Positions 39,918 through 49,566 of a stretch of 64,000 bases of DNA are shown here, piece after piece. The position numbers were made by a program, and so were the translations under genes. A model generated the notes under the pieces. That model was not told the origin of the DNA, searched no databases, and saw only the letters and a list, made by a program, of their open reading frames with translations. The stretch comes from CAVQOB01 sp963714325 (GTDB lineage Bacteria; Pseudomonadota; Alphaproteobacteria; Rhizobiales; Hyphomicrobiaceae), in NCBI GenBank assembly GCA_963714325.1, contig CAVQOB010000035.1:349607-413606 (forward strand), read 5' to 3'. How positions within the stretch are numbered: the stretch's first letter is position 1; each line of letters starts with the position of its first letter.

Positions 39918-40955
39918 ATGTCGCAACCGTCGTTTTTCCCTACCACGCTCGCCGGCAGCTTGCCGAAGCCGGCTTGGCTTGCAGAGCCTGAAAAACTATG
40001 GCCGACGTGGCGCGCGACTGGCGCCGATTTGGAAACAATGAAGCGCGACGCGGCGCTGATCTGGCTCAAGCTGCAGGAGGATGCCGGTATCGACATCGTC
40101 ACCGATGGCGAGCAGTTTCGTATCCACTTCGTACACGGCTTCCTCGAACACGTCACCGGCATCGATTGGGCTAAAAAAACTAAGATGGGCATTCGCAACA
40201 ATCGCTATACCGTCGACGTGCCGACCGTCACTTCCAAGCTCGGCCGACCGAAATCGGTGCACAGTGCCGACGCAGCCTTCGTCCGCGCCAATACCAAGCG
40301 CCGGCTCAAAATCACGCTGCCTGGACCGATGACGATTTGCGACACCATCGCCGATCAGCATTACGGCCGCCGCGCCGACATGGCCATGGCCTTCGCCGAT
40401 TTGCTCAATCAGGAAGCGCGAGAACTCGAAGCCATCGGCGTCGACGTCATCCAGTTCGATGAACCGGCCTTCAACGTCTTCATGGGCGAGGTCAACGAAT
40501 GGGGCATCGCCGCGCTCGAACGCGCCGCTGCCGGCCTCAAATGCCAGACTGCCGTCCACATTTGCTACGGCTACGGGATCGAGGCGAACAACAAGTGGAA
40601 AGCGACGCTCGGCGAGCAATGGCGGCAGTACGACGAAATTTTTCCCGCCCTCAACGCGTCGAAAATCCAGCAGGTCTCGCTGGAGTGCGCGGGATCGAGG
40701 GTACCGATTTCGCTCATCCGTCACCTCACGTCGAAGCAAATCCTGGTGGGCGTCATCGACGTTGCCTCGGAAACGATCGAGACACCCGAGGCGATCGCCG
40801 CCACCATCAAAGCCGCGCTCGAACATGCCGATGCCGAGCGCATCCAGGCGTGTACGAACTGCGGCCTGGCGCCGTTCCCGCGGACGATTGCGGCAGCCAA
40901 ACTGCAAGCGCTTGGAGCCGGTGCTGCACTGGCGCGGAGGACGCTGTTGGGCTAA
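39918..40955 (+). CDS. MetE-like cobalamin-independent methionine synthase C-terminal domain protein
   Basis: 345-residue protein equal to the catalytic C-terminal half of MetE, without the N-terminal half. ATG 39918 follows GAGG by 9 bases. Landmarks: the substrate segment TLPGPMTICDTIADQHYG, DVIQFDEPAF, the zinc ligand motif HICYG near the middle, and the last zinc cysteine in ACTNCGLAP. Short relatives may methylate homocysteine from a corrinoid-dependent or small methyl donor; the donor cannot be read. Family assignment is firm; calling it true MetE would be too strong because the folate-binding N-terminal half is missing. Confidence 0.87.
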   Translation: MSQPSFFPTTLAGSLPKPAWLAEPEKLWPTWRATGADLETMKRDAALIWLKLQEDAGIDIVTDGEQFRIHFVHGFLEHVTGIDWAKKTKMGIRNNRYTVDVPTVTSKLGRPKSVHSADAAFVRANTKRRLKITLPGPMTICDTIADQHYGRRADMAMAFADLLNQEARELEAIGVDVIQFDEPAFNVFMGEVNEWGIAALERAAAGLKCQTAVHICYGYGIEANNKWKATLGEQWRQYDEIFPALNASKIQQVSLECAGSRVPISLIRHLTSKQILVGVIDVASETIETPEAIAATIKAALEHADAERIQACTNCGLAPFPRTIAAAKLQALGAGAALARRTLLG

Positions 40956-41063
40956 TCGCCCGCCTCAGTTGCCTGAGCGTGGCCTCACGGCCTATGCTGG
41001 GTAGATTGTCAGCGCCATGCCCGAGGTTTGGCGTGTTTCTCCATTGATAATTGAGGCGGCCCC

Positions 41064-42404
41064 ATGGATTGGCGTGATCATGCGACCTTTGCCATCGGAC
41101 TTGTCGCGAACATCCTTGGCGAAGCGCGCCTGACGATTGCGTTGACCCTCGCCCTCTTACTCTTCCTACTGCTGCTTTGGATCGCCGTGGCTCGCCGAGC
41201 GCCGCGGAAAGACCATCGCTCGACCAACACGGCACTGAACACTGCGCCGCCACCGGCAAGTCCCGCAGCAGCAGATACCCTGGTACCGCCGCCCGCTCCT
41301 GCGAACAATCGCAGTAATTTCACACTCGAAGGGGTGGCGCTCGGCAAGGCGCGAACGATCCTGCCAAAGAACCCGCGTACGTTCCTATTGCTGGTGCTGG
41401 TCATGATGGCCGGCTGCTGGGGCCTCGGCCTTGCGCTGACTCCCGATCGCGCCCGCTTCCTGGCGTCGCCGGAATGGCGGTTCCAACCGATCTATATTGC
41501 GGCCCACCTCATCACTCTGCGCATGATCATCAGTGTCTACACACGCAACTACACAACCGGCCTCGCTCGCCTCGATGTCGAGACCGAGCAAGGTGTTGAA
41601 GGCTTGCGCTTCATCCTTGGTCCGGTTGGGCGGATTGCGGCATTGGCTATCGCCGTGCCCTTCTGTTTTCTCGACTATCAATACCTCACCAGCTCCCGCT
41701 ACGAAAAACTCAGCGGCTCCGGAACCGTCAGCACCGCCGATCTCGTGATGTGGGCGATCTGGTCGGTCGAATGGTTCATCAATGCCTTCCTGTGGGTCGT
41801 GCTGGTCGGCTACTCGATGAAGAACTGTTGGATCCTCAGTCACTATCCGTTCCGTGCGCCTGTCGACGTCGTGCTGCACGAAAGGCATTATCGGCCGTTC
41901 CTGCAAATGAGTTCACAGGGCTCGACGATACTGCTCGGCTTCAGTCTCATCACCGTATTCTACATCACCTACACCGGCGGCGCGCTCAGCGACTATCTCG
42001 GCCTCGGCATTACCTGCGCATTGCTCGTCCTCGGTTTTGCGGTTCCCTGGTCCATGCTCAAGGCCAAGGTCCGCCGATCCGTCATGTCCGAAACGGCGCG
42101 ACTGCAACGCACAGTTACCCAAACGAACCATCATCAACTCGCCACCGCCGAAATGGCCGCGACACCAGACCTCAAGTTGATCGAACAGCGCCTCGGCGAG
42201 GCCGTCGCGATGCTGCGGATCACGCATCTCGACCGCATCCATCTCAATCTCGGCCGCACCGAGGCCAAGGCGATCATGCTCAGGCTGCTGGCGCCAGCCG
42301 CCACCATTGGCTGGCAAGTGTTCCAGAATGCCCCAGAAACGATCCAGAAACTCGAGCGCTTCCTGCAGTGGCTCTCGCTGGGCCTGAAGCGATTGGCGGG
42401 CTGA
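41064..42404 (+). CDS. Polytopic membrane protein, unknown function
   Basis: 446-residue protein with one N-terminal helix (LTIALTLALLLFLLLLWIAV), a Pro-rich cytoplasmic or periplasmic linker (residues about 47-85), then roughly six further helices (for example FLLLVLVMMAGCWGLGLAL, IAALAIAVPFCFLDYQYL, LVMWAIWSVEWFINAFLW) and a soluble C-terminal tail with amphipathic helices from residue about 345. No family recognised. It stands alone between the MetE-like gene and convergent ubiE, and its ATG at 41064 lacks a strong ribosome site. Confidence 0.65.
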   Translation: MDWRDHATFAIGLVANILGEARLTIALTLALLLFLLLLWIAVARRAPRKDHRSTNTALNTAPPPASPAAADTLVPPPAPANNRSNFTLEGVALGKARTILPKNPRTFLLLVLVMMAGCWGLGLALTPDRARFLASPEWRFQPIYIAAHLITLRMIISVYTRNYTTGLARLDVETEQGVEGLRFILGPVGRIAALAIAVPFCFLDYQYLTSSRYEKLSGSGTVSTADLVMWAIWSVEWFINAFLWVVLVGYSMKNCWILSHYPFRAPVDVVLHERHYRPFLQMSSQGSTILLGFSLITVFYITYTGGALSDYLGLGITCALLVLGFAVPWSMLKAKVRRSVMSETARLQRTVTQTNHHQLATAEMAATPDLKLIEQRLGEAVAMLRITHLDRIHLNLGRTEAKAIMLRLLAPAATIGWQVFQNAPETIQKLERFLQWLSLGLKRLAG

Positions 42405-42473
42405 TCGCGGCGGATTCTGGTTGTCAGCTGAAGGCGCAACGATCAACTTGACCGGAACTTCTCAATGGGACGA

Positions 42474-42491
42474 GTCAGCGCCGGCGCTGAC
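42474..42491. terminator. Palindrome between convergent genes
   Basis: GTCAGCGCCGGCGCTGAC is a perfect 18-bp palindrome at 42474-42491, between the membrane protein and ubiE, 10 bases from the ubiE stop. It can form a hairpin as a transcript end for both directions; no T-run. Confidence 0.4.
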
Positions 42492-42500
42492 CCGACAATA

Positions 42501-43271
42501 TCAAAGCCGCCAACCTGAATGCATCGCGGCAACGCCGCCCGTCAAATTGCGATAGCTGACGCGATCGAAACCAGCAGTTCGGATCATGCCGGCGAATGAC
42601 TCTTGTTTCGGAAACCGGCGAATGCTTTCGACGAGATATTGATAAGACGCGCGATCACCCGCCGCGAGCTCGCCGAGCCTGGGGATCACCTGGAAGGAAT
42701 GGAAATCGTAGAGTGTATCCAGCAGTGGCACTGTCACTTCAGAAAATTCGAGGCAGAGGAAACGTCCACCGGGCTTCAATACGCGGTACGCTTCGGTCAA
42801 GGCCCGATCAATGTGGGTGACGTTGCGGATACCAAACGCGATCGTATAGGCATCGAAGTGCTTATTGGGGAAGGGCAGCGTCTCCGCATTGCCAACCGTC
42901 GTCGTGATCCGATCCGCTAAACCAGCCGCAAAAATACGCCGCCGGCCGACAGCGATCATTTCCGGGCTGATGTCGCACAACACGGCCGAGCAGCCGCTCC
43001 CGCCCTCAGCGATCACTTTCATCGCAACGTCGCCGGTGCCGCCGGCCACATCGAGCAGACGAAAGGAGCTCGCCGCTTTCGGCGGATTGAGCCACGTCAC
43101 GAAATCGGATTTCCACAGCCGATGCAAACCGCCGGACATCAAGTCGTTCATCAGGTCATAGCGTTCGGCAACCGAGGCAAAGACTTGATTGACCTTGGCC
43201 TGCCGGGCTGCCGGCGCAACCGCCTCGAAACCGAACGTGCCAGAGGTGTCAGGAGATTTTGAGTGCGTCAT
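42501..43271 (-). CDS. ubiE: Ubiquinone/menaquinone biosynthesis C-methyltransferase UbiE
   Basis: 256-residue SAM-dependent methyltransferase that methylates the quinone ring in ubiquinone synthesis. ATG 43271 (MTHSKSPDT) removes 49 residues of non-family sequence from the longer frame. Marks: VNQVFASVAERYDLMNDLMSGGLHRLWK (UbiE-specific), motif I LLDVAGGTGDVA, and LKPGGRFLCLEFSEV. The C-terminal NLTGGVAAMHSGWR is the family end. It is the only quinone gene here; usual alphaproteobacterial partner ubiB is not adjacent. Upstream is an MFS gene on the same strand. Confidence 0.95.
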   Translation of the reverse strand: MTHSKSPDTSGTFGFEAVAPAARQAKVNQVFASVAERYDLMNDLMSGGLHRLWKSDFVTWLNPPKAASSFRLLDVAGGTGDVAMKVIAEGGSGCSAVLCDISPEMIAVGRRRIFAAGLADRITTTVGNAETLPFPNKHFDAYTIAFGIRNVTHIDRALTEAYRVLKPGGRFLCLEFSEVTVPLLDTLYDFHSFQVIPRLGELAAGDRASYQYLVESIRRFPKQESFAGMIRTAGFDRVSYRNLTGGVAAMHSGWRL

Positions 43272-43332
43272 GCCTCGATTATAGCGAATAGAGCCCGCGC
43301 GGGAAACACACTCGCCCACACTCGCGCCCGCG

Positions 43333-44505
43333 TCATTTGGGCCACCGGCCTCCCGCAACTCCAAAACCCAGCGCGACGCACGCGGACAACAGGCCGGCGC
43401 CCAGGAACAGACCAGCATAGCCTATTCGGTCAGCAATCGGCCCACCAATCAACGGCGACAAGAAGGAGCCCAGGAACACCGCTGTTGTGTGCAGTCCGGC
43501 CGCCCGCCCCCGTACCGCGTCTGGCGTCCGCGCCAGCAGCAGTCCATTGCTATTCGGGAACAGGTAGCCAAGCCCACAGCCGACGAGGCCTGCACCGAGC
43601 ATGACGGTTGGAAGATCGCCGGCAACGCCAACGACGCCAAATCCGGCCGCCATCAGCACGAACATCAGCGCGTAGATCTGGAGCGGCGACAGGCGCTGGC
43701 GCACCCAGCGGAACGCTAAAGCATTGAGCGCGGTACACAGCGCCGAAAACGCCACCGCGATGCCAATCAGCGCCGGCGAGGCGACGCCGATGCCGACCAA
43801 CTGAAACGGCAGCAGTGTCGGTAATAGATAGTAAGCGGTCATGCCATAGCAAGCGACACCGCACACCAGTGCCAGCGTTCCCCAAGGCAGTTGCGCTTCG
43901 ACGTCGCCTGGTCGCATAGGCGGTCGCCTCGGCACGTCGTGCAACAGCAGAGTCGCTGGGATCAGCACCAGGAGTGATGCGAGATAGAGCAGGAACGGCA
44001 ACCGCCATCCGGTCTCGGCCAGCGTGCCACCAGCCAGTAGAAACAATACGCCGCTCCCCGACATGGTCGCCGCCTGCCAGGTGATGATCCGCTCGCGGGC
44101 CGGCCCCTTGTAGAGATCGCCAATCAGCGCGATGGTCGTCGTCATCGTACAACCGACAGCACAACCGAGTAGCGCACGCCCGATCAAAAGCTGGGTCAGC
44201 GATTGCGCAAATAGCCCCGATGCGCCCGCCAAAGCATAGAGCACCAGCGCCACTAACATCAACGGTCTGCGCCCGATTTTGTCGGCGACGATCCCGGCCG
44301 GCGCCGCCGTCAGTACAATCGACAGCGACGGCAACGTCATCACCAGACCGACCAACGTCGTGACATGCGGCGTCTCGCGAAATGCCTCCCGGAGCCCCGG
44401 CAGCGACGGCGCAATTGTCGCATTGGCCATGACCGTCAGACTGGCGACCGCGAGTAGCGTGACGGTGACGATCAGGGGCGGCGGCGGGGGATTGGCGTAT
44501 TGCAT
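43333..44505 (-). CDS. MFS transporter
   Basis: 390-residue major facilitator with 12 predicted helices. The signature between helices 2 and 3 is GIVADKIGRRPLML, and the helix 4-5 region has GRALLGCAVGCTMTTTIALIGDLY. Resembles drug/metabolite efflux-type MFS proteins (Bcr/Tet group); substrate unknown. ATG at 44505. Lies between ubiE and an SDR gene on the same strand, with 122 bases to the SDR. Confidence 0.88.
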   Translation of the reverse strand: MQYANPPPPPLIVTVTLLAVASLTVMANATIAPSLPGLREAFRETPHVTTLVGLVMTLPSLSIVLTAAPAGIVADKIGRRPLMLVALVLYALAGASGLFAQSLTQLLIGRALLGCAVGCTMTTTIALIGDLYKGPARERIITWQAATMSGSGVLFLLAGGTLAETGWRLPFLLYLASLLVLIPATLLLHDVPRRPPMRPGDVEAQLPWGTLALVCGVACYGMTAYYLLPTLLPFQLVGIGVASPALIGIAVAFSALCTALNALAFRWVRQRLSPLQIYALMFVLMAAGFGVVGVAGDLPTVMLGAGLVGCGLGYLFPNSNGLLLARTPDAVRGRAAGLHTTAVFLGSFLSPLIGGPIADRIGYAGLFLGAGLLSACVALGFGVAGGRWPK

Positions 44506-44627
44506 CAGCGGTGGTCTAGCATGCGATCACCTCGGCGACTCGGCCCAATCGCGCAGCCGCGCCCTGCCCGCAATGCACGGCTCTACGCCGGTTGCAGGTA
44601 GGCAACTGACGGCGCGCACTGAGCGTC

Positions 44628-45398
44628 TCAACCGATGGTGATACCGCCGTCGGCGACGATGATCTGCCCGGTGATGAAGCTGCCGGCTGGCGACGCCAGG
44701 AACGCTGCAACGCCGCCGATATCGGCAGGTTGGCCGATGCGCCGCAATGGCGTTGTTTCCAGGCGCCTGGCCAATCGTTTTTCATCTTCCCACAGCGCTT
44801 TGGCGAAATCGGTTTTGACGAGCCCCGGCGCGATGCAATTGATGCGGATGTTCTGCGGCCCCCATTCCACGGCCAGCGCGCGCGCAACACCGAAGTCAGC
44901 GGCTTTCGAAATGCCGTAACCGCCGAGATTACCAGTTGAGCGAATGCCGGCGATCGACGAGACGATCAAAATCGTGCCGCCGCCTTGCGCCTCCATCGCC
45001 GGCCGCGCGAAATTGGCCAGCCACAGCGTGCTCTTGACGTTGACGTTCATCAGTTTGTCGAAGGCCTCATCGTCCATGCCGGACATCGGACCGAAATAGG
45101 GACTGACGGCCGCGTTGGCGACCAGGCAATCGAGGCGCCCGAAACGATCCAGCGTCGTCTTGACCAGCGTTTCCGTCTCCGACTTGTGCGAGACGTTGCA
45201 GGGGATCACGATCGCCTCGCCACCGGCCTTGCGGATACCGACCGCCACTTGCTCGCAGGATTGTGACTTGCGCGAGGAGATGACCACCTTGGCGCCCATC
45301 AGGGCCATCGTCTCGGCGATGGACTGGCCGATGCCGCGGCTCGATCCGGTGATGACGGCGACCTGGCCGGAAAGGTCAAACGGGTTGCACTTGGTCAT
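44628..45398 (-). CDS. SDR family oxidoreductase
   Basis: 256-residue classical short-chain dehydrogenase. NAD(P) motif GSSRGIGQSIAE, NAA V-type motif CLVANAAVSPYFG, catalytic Ser in ILIVSSIAGIRS and Tyr-Lys in GGYGISKAADFGVARA; the usual end NPIG-like motif is INCIAPGLVKTDFAKALW and the C-terminal ITGQIIVADGGITIG. GGAGACA before ATG 45398 supports the start. Its exact substrate is not evident; next to an acyl-CoA ligase it may act on an acyl or 3-hydroxyacyl substrate. Divergent from fadD at 45531. Confidence 0.9.
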   Translation of the reverse strand: MTKCNPFDLSGQVAVITGSSRGIGQSIAETMALMGAKVVISSRKSQSCEQVAVGIRKAGGEAIVIPCNVSHKSETETLVKTTLDRFGRLDCLVANAAVSPYFGPMSGMDDEAFDKLMNVNVKSTLWLANFARPAMEAQGGGTILIVSSIAGIRSTGNLGGYGISKAADFGVARALAVEWGPQNIRINCIAPGLVKTDFAKALWEDEKRLARRLETTPLRRIGQPADIGGVAAFLASPAGSFITGQIIVADGGITIG

Positions 45399-45530
45399 CA
45401 GTTGTCTCCAATAGATGCACGATTGAGTGCGGCTTGGCCCGGCACACTTGCCAATCCTGGGCCCCGCCGCCTACGTTCGTCCGACAATAGCAGAAGCGAT
45501 GGCGCACTGCGCAAGGCACGGATCGCATGA

Positions 45531-47237
45531 ATGTCGACGCCTGTCATGACTGAGCGGCCCACCACCCGCCGCCCGTTCGCCTGGGAGGCTCATTACCCAC
45601 CTGGCGTGCGATGGGACGCTGCCATCGCAACGGGTATGATTCCGGATCTGCTGGACCGGGCTGCAGCGACCTTTGCCGATAAACCCGCCCTGTCCTATGG
45701 CACGTGCACACTACACTATCGCGATTTCGCAGATGCCGTCGGGCGTGCGGCGCAAGGTCTGACGACGGCCGGTGTTGGACCGGGAACGCACGTCGCCTTC
45801 CTGCTCCCCAACACACCGTGGCACCCGATCTTTTTCTTCGCCACCCTCAAGCTCGGCGCTACCGTCGTACATCTGTCGCCGCTCGATGCCGAGCGTGAAC
45901 TCGTCCACAAGCTCTCCGATTCCGGCGCGCGCCTGGTCGTTACGACGGATCTGGCAGGGCTTGCCGCGCGTGCGTCAGCACTGCTAGCCGATGGTCGCAT
46001 CGATCAAGTCATCGTCGGCGAGGATGCGCAATGGCGCGACGGGCTCCAAGCGACGGTGGGGTTACCACCCCGAACGCTTTCGGGAGCGGCAATGCTGAAG
46101 GCAGAACCGAACCCACGCGCGACAAGGCCATCCGGCAATCCCGATAATATCGCCGTGCTGCAATACACTGGTGGCACGACCGGCTCGCCGAAAGCGGCGG
46201 TCCTCACCCACGCCAATTTGACGGCGGCTGTGTCCATCTATGAAGCCTGGGCCCGCCCGCAAGGCTTCCAGCAGCCAGGTGGCGAACGCATACTCTGCGT
46301 GCTGCCACTATTTCACATCTATGCCCTGACAGCAGTATTATTGAACGGCGTCAACTGCGGCGCGGAAATCGTGCTCCACACCCGCTTTAATGCCGAGACC
46401 GTGCTCGACGATATCGAGCGCCGGCGGATCACGCTGTTCGCCGGCGTGCCAACGATGTGGACGGCAATCGCCAATCATCCCGGCGTCGAACGCCGCGATT
46501 TTTCATCGCTGCAGGGAATCCGTTCGGGAGGAGCTGCGTGCCCAATCGAGATCGAAAACCGGATCAAGGCGATCACCGGCCTGCGCCTCGGCGGCGGTTG
46601 GGGGATGACAGAAACCTGTCCGGCCGGATCAAACATCCCGACGCCCGGACCGCTCAACGCGGACACTTCGATGCCGGACAAGCCCGGCACCATCGGCCTG
46701 CCGCTGCCTGCAATCGAAATGCAGATCGTTGCGTTGGACAATCCCCGGCGCGTTCTGCCTGCCGGCGAACGTGGCGAAATCCGCGTGCGTGGCCCAAATG
46801 TTGTCGCCCGCTATTATAACCGTCCCGCGGAGACGGCGGCCGCATTCGTCGACGGCTGGCTACTCACCGGCGACATCGGCCACTGCGATACAGATGGATT
46901 TTTCTATCTCGTCGATCGCCGGAAGGACATGATCATATCCGGCGGCTTCAACGTCTACCCACGTGCTATCGAGGAAGCCATCTACGAGCATCCAAGCGTC
47001 GCTGAAGCTGTCGTGATCGGGGTTCCGGACGCCTATCGCGGTGAAGCCGCCAAAGCCTTCGTCGTGCTGCGATCGGGCGCGCAGACTTTCACTCTGGACG
47101 AACTACGCACCTTCCTCGCCGATAAGATTGGCCGTCATGAGCTGCCGGCCAAGCTTGAATTCCGTGATACGCTGCCGAAGACGGCCGTCGGCAAGCTATC
47201 CAAGCGCGCGCTGATCGAAGAGATGACGAGGCGATAA
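45531..47237 (+). CDS. fadD: Long-chain fatty acid-CoA ligase, AMP-forming
   Basis: 568-residue acyl-CoA synthetase of the ANL superfamily. Motif A10-like YTGGTTGSPKAAVLTHANL binds ATP phosphate; the second motif GWGMTETCPAG and the hinge DRRKDMIISGGFNVYPRAIEEAIYEHPSV are clear, as is the catalytic Lys in LPKTAVGKLSKRAL. Activates fatty acids for beta-oxidation or lipid synthesis in the cytoplasm. A second, related ligase lies at 49888. Convergent flow is absent; upp follows downstream after 65 bases. Confidence 0.92.
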   Translation: MSTPVMTERPTTRRPFAWEAHYPPGVRWDAAIATGMIPDLLDRAAATFADKPALSYGTCTLHYRDFADAVGRAAQGLTTAGVGPGTHVAFLLPNTPWHPIFFFATLKLGATVVHLSPLDAERELVHKLSDSGARLVVTTDLAGLAARASALLADGRIDQVIVGEDAQWRDGLQATVGLPPRTLSGAAMLKAEPNPRATRPSGNPDNIAVLQYTGGTTGSPKAAVLTHANLTAAVSIYEAWARPQGFQQPGGERILCVLPLFHIYALTAVLLNGVNCGAEIVLHTRFNAETVLDDIERRRITLFAGVPTMWTAIANHPGVERRDFSSLQGIRSGGAACPIEIENRIKAITGLRLGGGWGMTETCPAGSNIPTPGPLNADTSMPDKPGTIGLPLPAIEMQIVALDNPRRVLPAGERGEIRVRGPNVVARYYNRPAETAAAFVDGWLLTGDIGHCDTDGFFYLVDRRKDMIISGGFNVYPRAIEEAIYEHPSVAEAVVIGVPDAYRGEAAKAFVVLRSGAQTFTLDELRTFLADKIGRHELPAKLEFRDTLPKTAVGKLSKRALIEEMTRR

Positions 47238-47302
47238 GGTGATGGCAGCGGCGAGATGCGCCAGATTTACCTGGATCGGATTAGGCAGGAGTGCCACACG
47301 CG

Positions 47303-47947
47303 ATGCCCGTTTCAACGATTGACAAGCTGATCGTCGTCGACCATCCGCTGATCGCCCACAAGCTGTCCTTCATGCGCGACAAGACGACACCATCGGCGAT
47401 GTTCCGCCAGCTATTGCGCGAAATCAGCCTGCTGCTTGGCTATGAAGTGCTGCGTGATCTGGAATTGGAGACGCGCGCGATCGAGACGCCCGTTGGCCCG
47501 ATGAACGCGCCGTTCCTGAAGGGCAAGAAACTCGTTTTCGTGCCGATCCTGCGCGCCGGCATGGGGCTGCTTGATGGCTTTCTCGAATTGGTTCCCTCAG
47601 CCCGCGTCGGTCACATCGGCATCTATCGTGATCCCGAAACACTGACGGCGGTCGAGTACTATATGAAAATGCCGGATGACATAACAGAGCGCCTCGTCAT
47701 CGTCGTCGATCCGATGCTGGCGACCGGCAACTCGATGAGCGCCGCCATCAGCCGCTTGAAAGACTACGGCGTTCGCGACATCAAGGCGGTGTCGTTGCTG
47801 GCGGCACCAGAAGGCATTCGAGCGGTGCACGAAGCCCATCCGGATGTCCGCATCTACACGGCCGCCGTCGATAGCCATCTCAACGAGCACGGCTACATCG
47901 TGCCAGGCCTCGGCGACGCCGGTGATCGCTTATACGGCACGAAGTAG
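47303..47947 (+). CDS. upp: Uracil phosphoribosyltransferase
   Basis: 214-residue enzyme that makes UMP from uracil and PRPP. ATG 47303 has AGGAG 12 bases upstream; a GTG at 47291 would abut that site directly and is less likely. The PRPP motif VIVVDPMLATGNSM is canonical, and the uracil-binding C-terminus HGYIVPGLGDAGDRLYGTK matches family ends exactly. UPRTase is Urc6 in the URC uracil degradation pathway, so it could feed the Urc1/Urc4 genes at 5.7-8.2 kb as well as salvage. Confidence 0.96.
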   Translation: MPVSTIDKLIVVDHPLIAHKLSFMRDKTTPSAMFRQLLREISLLLGYEVLRDLELETRAIETPVGPMNAPFLKGKKLVFVPILRAGMGLLDGFLELVPSARVGHIGIYRDPETLTAVEYYMKMPDDITERLVIVVDPMLATGNSMSAAISRLKDYGVRDIKAVSLLAAPEGIRAVHEAHPDVRIYTAAVDSHLNEHGYIVPGLGDAGDRLYGTK

Positions 47948-47966
47948 GCGATCAGGCCTGCCCATA

Positions 47967-49220
47967 TCAGGCCGGCGGGGGGCCGAAGATGAGGACGGCG
48001 TTGAGCCCACCGAAGGCGAACGAGTTCGACATGGCGTAGGTCACCTTGCGATCGCGACCGACGTTCGGCACATAGTCGAGATCGCAGCCTTCGCCAGCGA
48101 CGTCGAGGCCGATGGTTGGTGGCACCCAGCCCTCCTGCATCGCCTTGATGCTTGCAACGGCCTCGATGCCGCCACCGGCGCCGAGTGGATGGCCGTGCAT
48201 CGACTTGGTCGACGAAATAGCCAGCTTATAGGCATGGTCGCCGAAGATGGCCTTGATCGCCTTGGTCTCGTTGATGTCGTTGTCTGCGGTCGCGGTGCCG
48301 TGCGCATTGAGATAGTCGATCTGCGACGGCTGGAGCCCGGCATCATCGAGCGCCATGCGCATGGCTTCGCTCGGACCCTCGACCGTCGGTTTGACCATGT
48401 CAGCGCTGTCGGACGCCATGCCATAACCGCACAGTTCCGCGATGATTGTAGCTCCGCGCGCCTTGGCGTGCTCGTAGGACTCAAGCACCAGAATGCCGGC
48501 GCCTTCCCCGAGCACCGTGCCGTTACGCTTTTTGGCGAAGGGATAGCAACCCTCTGGCGACAACACGCGCAGGGCCTGCCAGGCTTTCATGGTGCCATAG
48601 TTGATGACACTCTCGGAAGCGCCGGCGATGGCCACGTCAACGACGCCATTGCGGATATAATCGCGGGCGATGCCAAGGGCATGCGATGCCGTCGAACAGG
48701 CCGAGCAGGTCGCGAAGGTCGGACCCTTGATACCCATTTCGATGCCGACGTGTGCCGACGCCGAGGAACCGATGATCCGCAACAGTGTCAACGGATGCGT
48801 TGCGCGCTTATTGTGGATGAAGAGATCGCGGTAGGCCGTCTCGAAGGTGACGAGGCCGCCGGCACCGGAGCCGATAATGCAGGCGGAGCGATAGGGATCG
48901 ACAAACGGCACCTGTAGGCCCGACTGCTTGACGGCTTCATCGGCAGCCGCGGCCGCGAACCAGGAATACCGGTCGGCCATCGTCACAAGCTTGTCGCGCT
49001 TGAAATGCTTGAGCCGTGCCTTGTGGTCGAAGTTCTTAACCTGCGCCGCAATCTTGATATAGAGATCCTCCAGCGGAAAACCCTCGACGGGTCCGACGCC
49101 ACACTGGCCGCGCTTCATGGCGGCCCAGGTTTCATCCACCGTATTGCCGATCGACGTCACGGTACCAAGACCGGTGACGACAACGCGGCGAGCGCCCTTG
49201 GGATCTGTCATCGTATTCAT
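47967..49220 (-). CDS. Beta-ketoacyl-ACP synthase, FabF type
   Basis: 417-residue condensing enzyme of the FabF/KAS II class. Nucleophile Cys175 lies in ATCSACSTASHA, and the two histidines are in LNAHGTATADN and KSMHGHPLGAGG. Conserved end FAFGGLNAVLIF. It lies 94 bases behind the acyl carrier protein gene on the same strand, so the pair probably makes one specialised acyl product, as NodE/NodF or the very-long-chain lipid A systems do; which one is not determined. The second start M-T-D-P at 49211 is equally possible. Confidence 0.93.
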   Translation of the reverse strand: MNTMTDPKGARRVVVTGLGTVTSIGNTVDETWAAMKRGQCGVGPVEGFPLEDLYIKIAAQVKNFDHKARLKHFKRDKLVTMADRYSWFAAAAADEAVKQSGLQVPFVDPYRSACIIGSGAGGLVTFETAYRDLFIHNKRATHPLTLLRIIGSSASAHVGIEMGIKGPTFATCSACSTASHALGIARDYIRNGVVDVAIAGASESVINYGTMKAWQALRVLSPEGCYPFAKKRNGTVLGEGAGILVLESYEHAKARGATIIAELCGYGMASDSADMVKPTVEGPSEAMRMALDDAGLQPSQIDYLNAHGTATADNDINETKAIKAIFGDHAYKLAISSTKSMHGHPLGAGGGIEAVASIKAMQEGWVPPTIGLDVAGEGCDLDYVPNVGRDRKVTYAMSNSFAFGGLNAVLIFGPPPA

Positions 49221-49314
49221 CTGCTACTCTAGAAACAATTTGGCGCGCCCGATGCGCGCCAACGTGACCATCGCACTTCACTGTCGAACCCGGCATTGCC
49301 AGGATCAACGGCGC

Positions 49315-49566
49315 TCAGGCCTTGGCAGCGGCCAGGCTGCGGACGCGATCCACCACCGAACCCACGGTCTTGAAGTCGGATGTGTCTTCGTTCGCGTTGT
49401 AGGGGATCTCCACACCGAACGTATCTTCGATGTCGAACACGATCATAGCGAGATCGAGCAACTCGATCTTAAGGTCCGTCAACGCCGTGCCAAGACCGAT
49501 GTCGTCCCGCGGCTCTTTCATGTGCTTCTTCAGAATGTCGATGATTTTCGTCGAAACGTCGTCCAT
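49315..49566 (-). CDS. Acyl carrier protein-like protein lacking the phosphopantetheine Ser
   Basis: 83-residue ACP-fold protein from ATG 49566, with GGAGAACGAT just upstream. The four-helix pattern is intact: KIIDILKKHMKEP, then LGTALTDLKIELLDLAMIVFDIEDTFGVEIPYN, then VGSVVDRVRSLAAAK. In active ACPs the motif reads D-S-L with Ser36 carrying the cofactor. Here the motif is E35-L36-L37, codon TTG where TCG would be Ser, so phosphopantetheine cannot attach as written. Next to a FabF-like synthase, a working carrier is expected. Either a one-base error (T for C), a mutation, or a non-carrier role. Confidence 0.85.
   Translation of the reverse strand: MDDVSTKIIDILKKHMKEPRDDIGLGTALTDLKIELLDLAMIVFDIEDTFGVEIPYNANEDTSDFKTVGSVVDRVRSLAAAKA

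Noticed and set aside
47967..49566. NodE/NodF nodulation pair
   Set aside because: Order resembles NodE-NodF, but no other nod gene is present and the carrier lacks its Ser; the general FabF/ACP label is safer.
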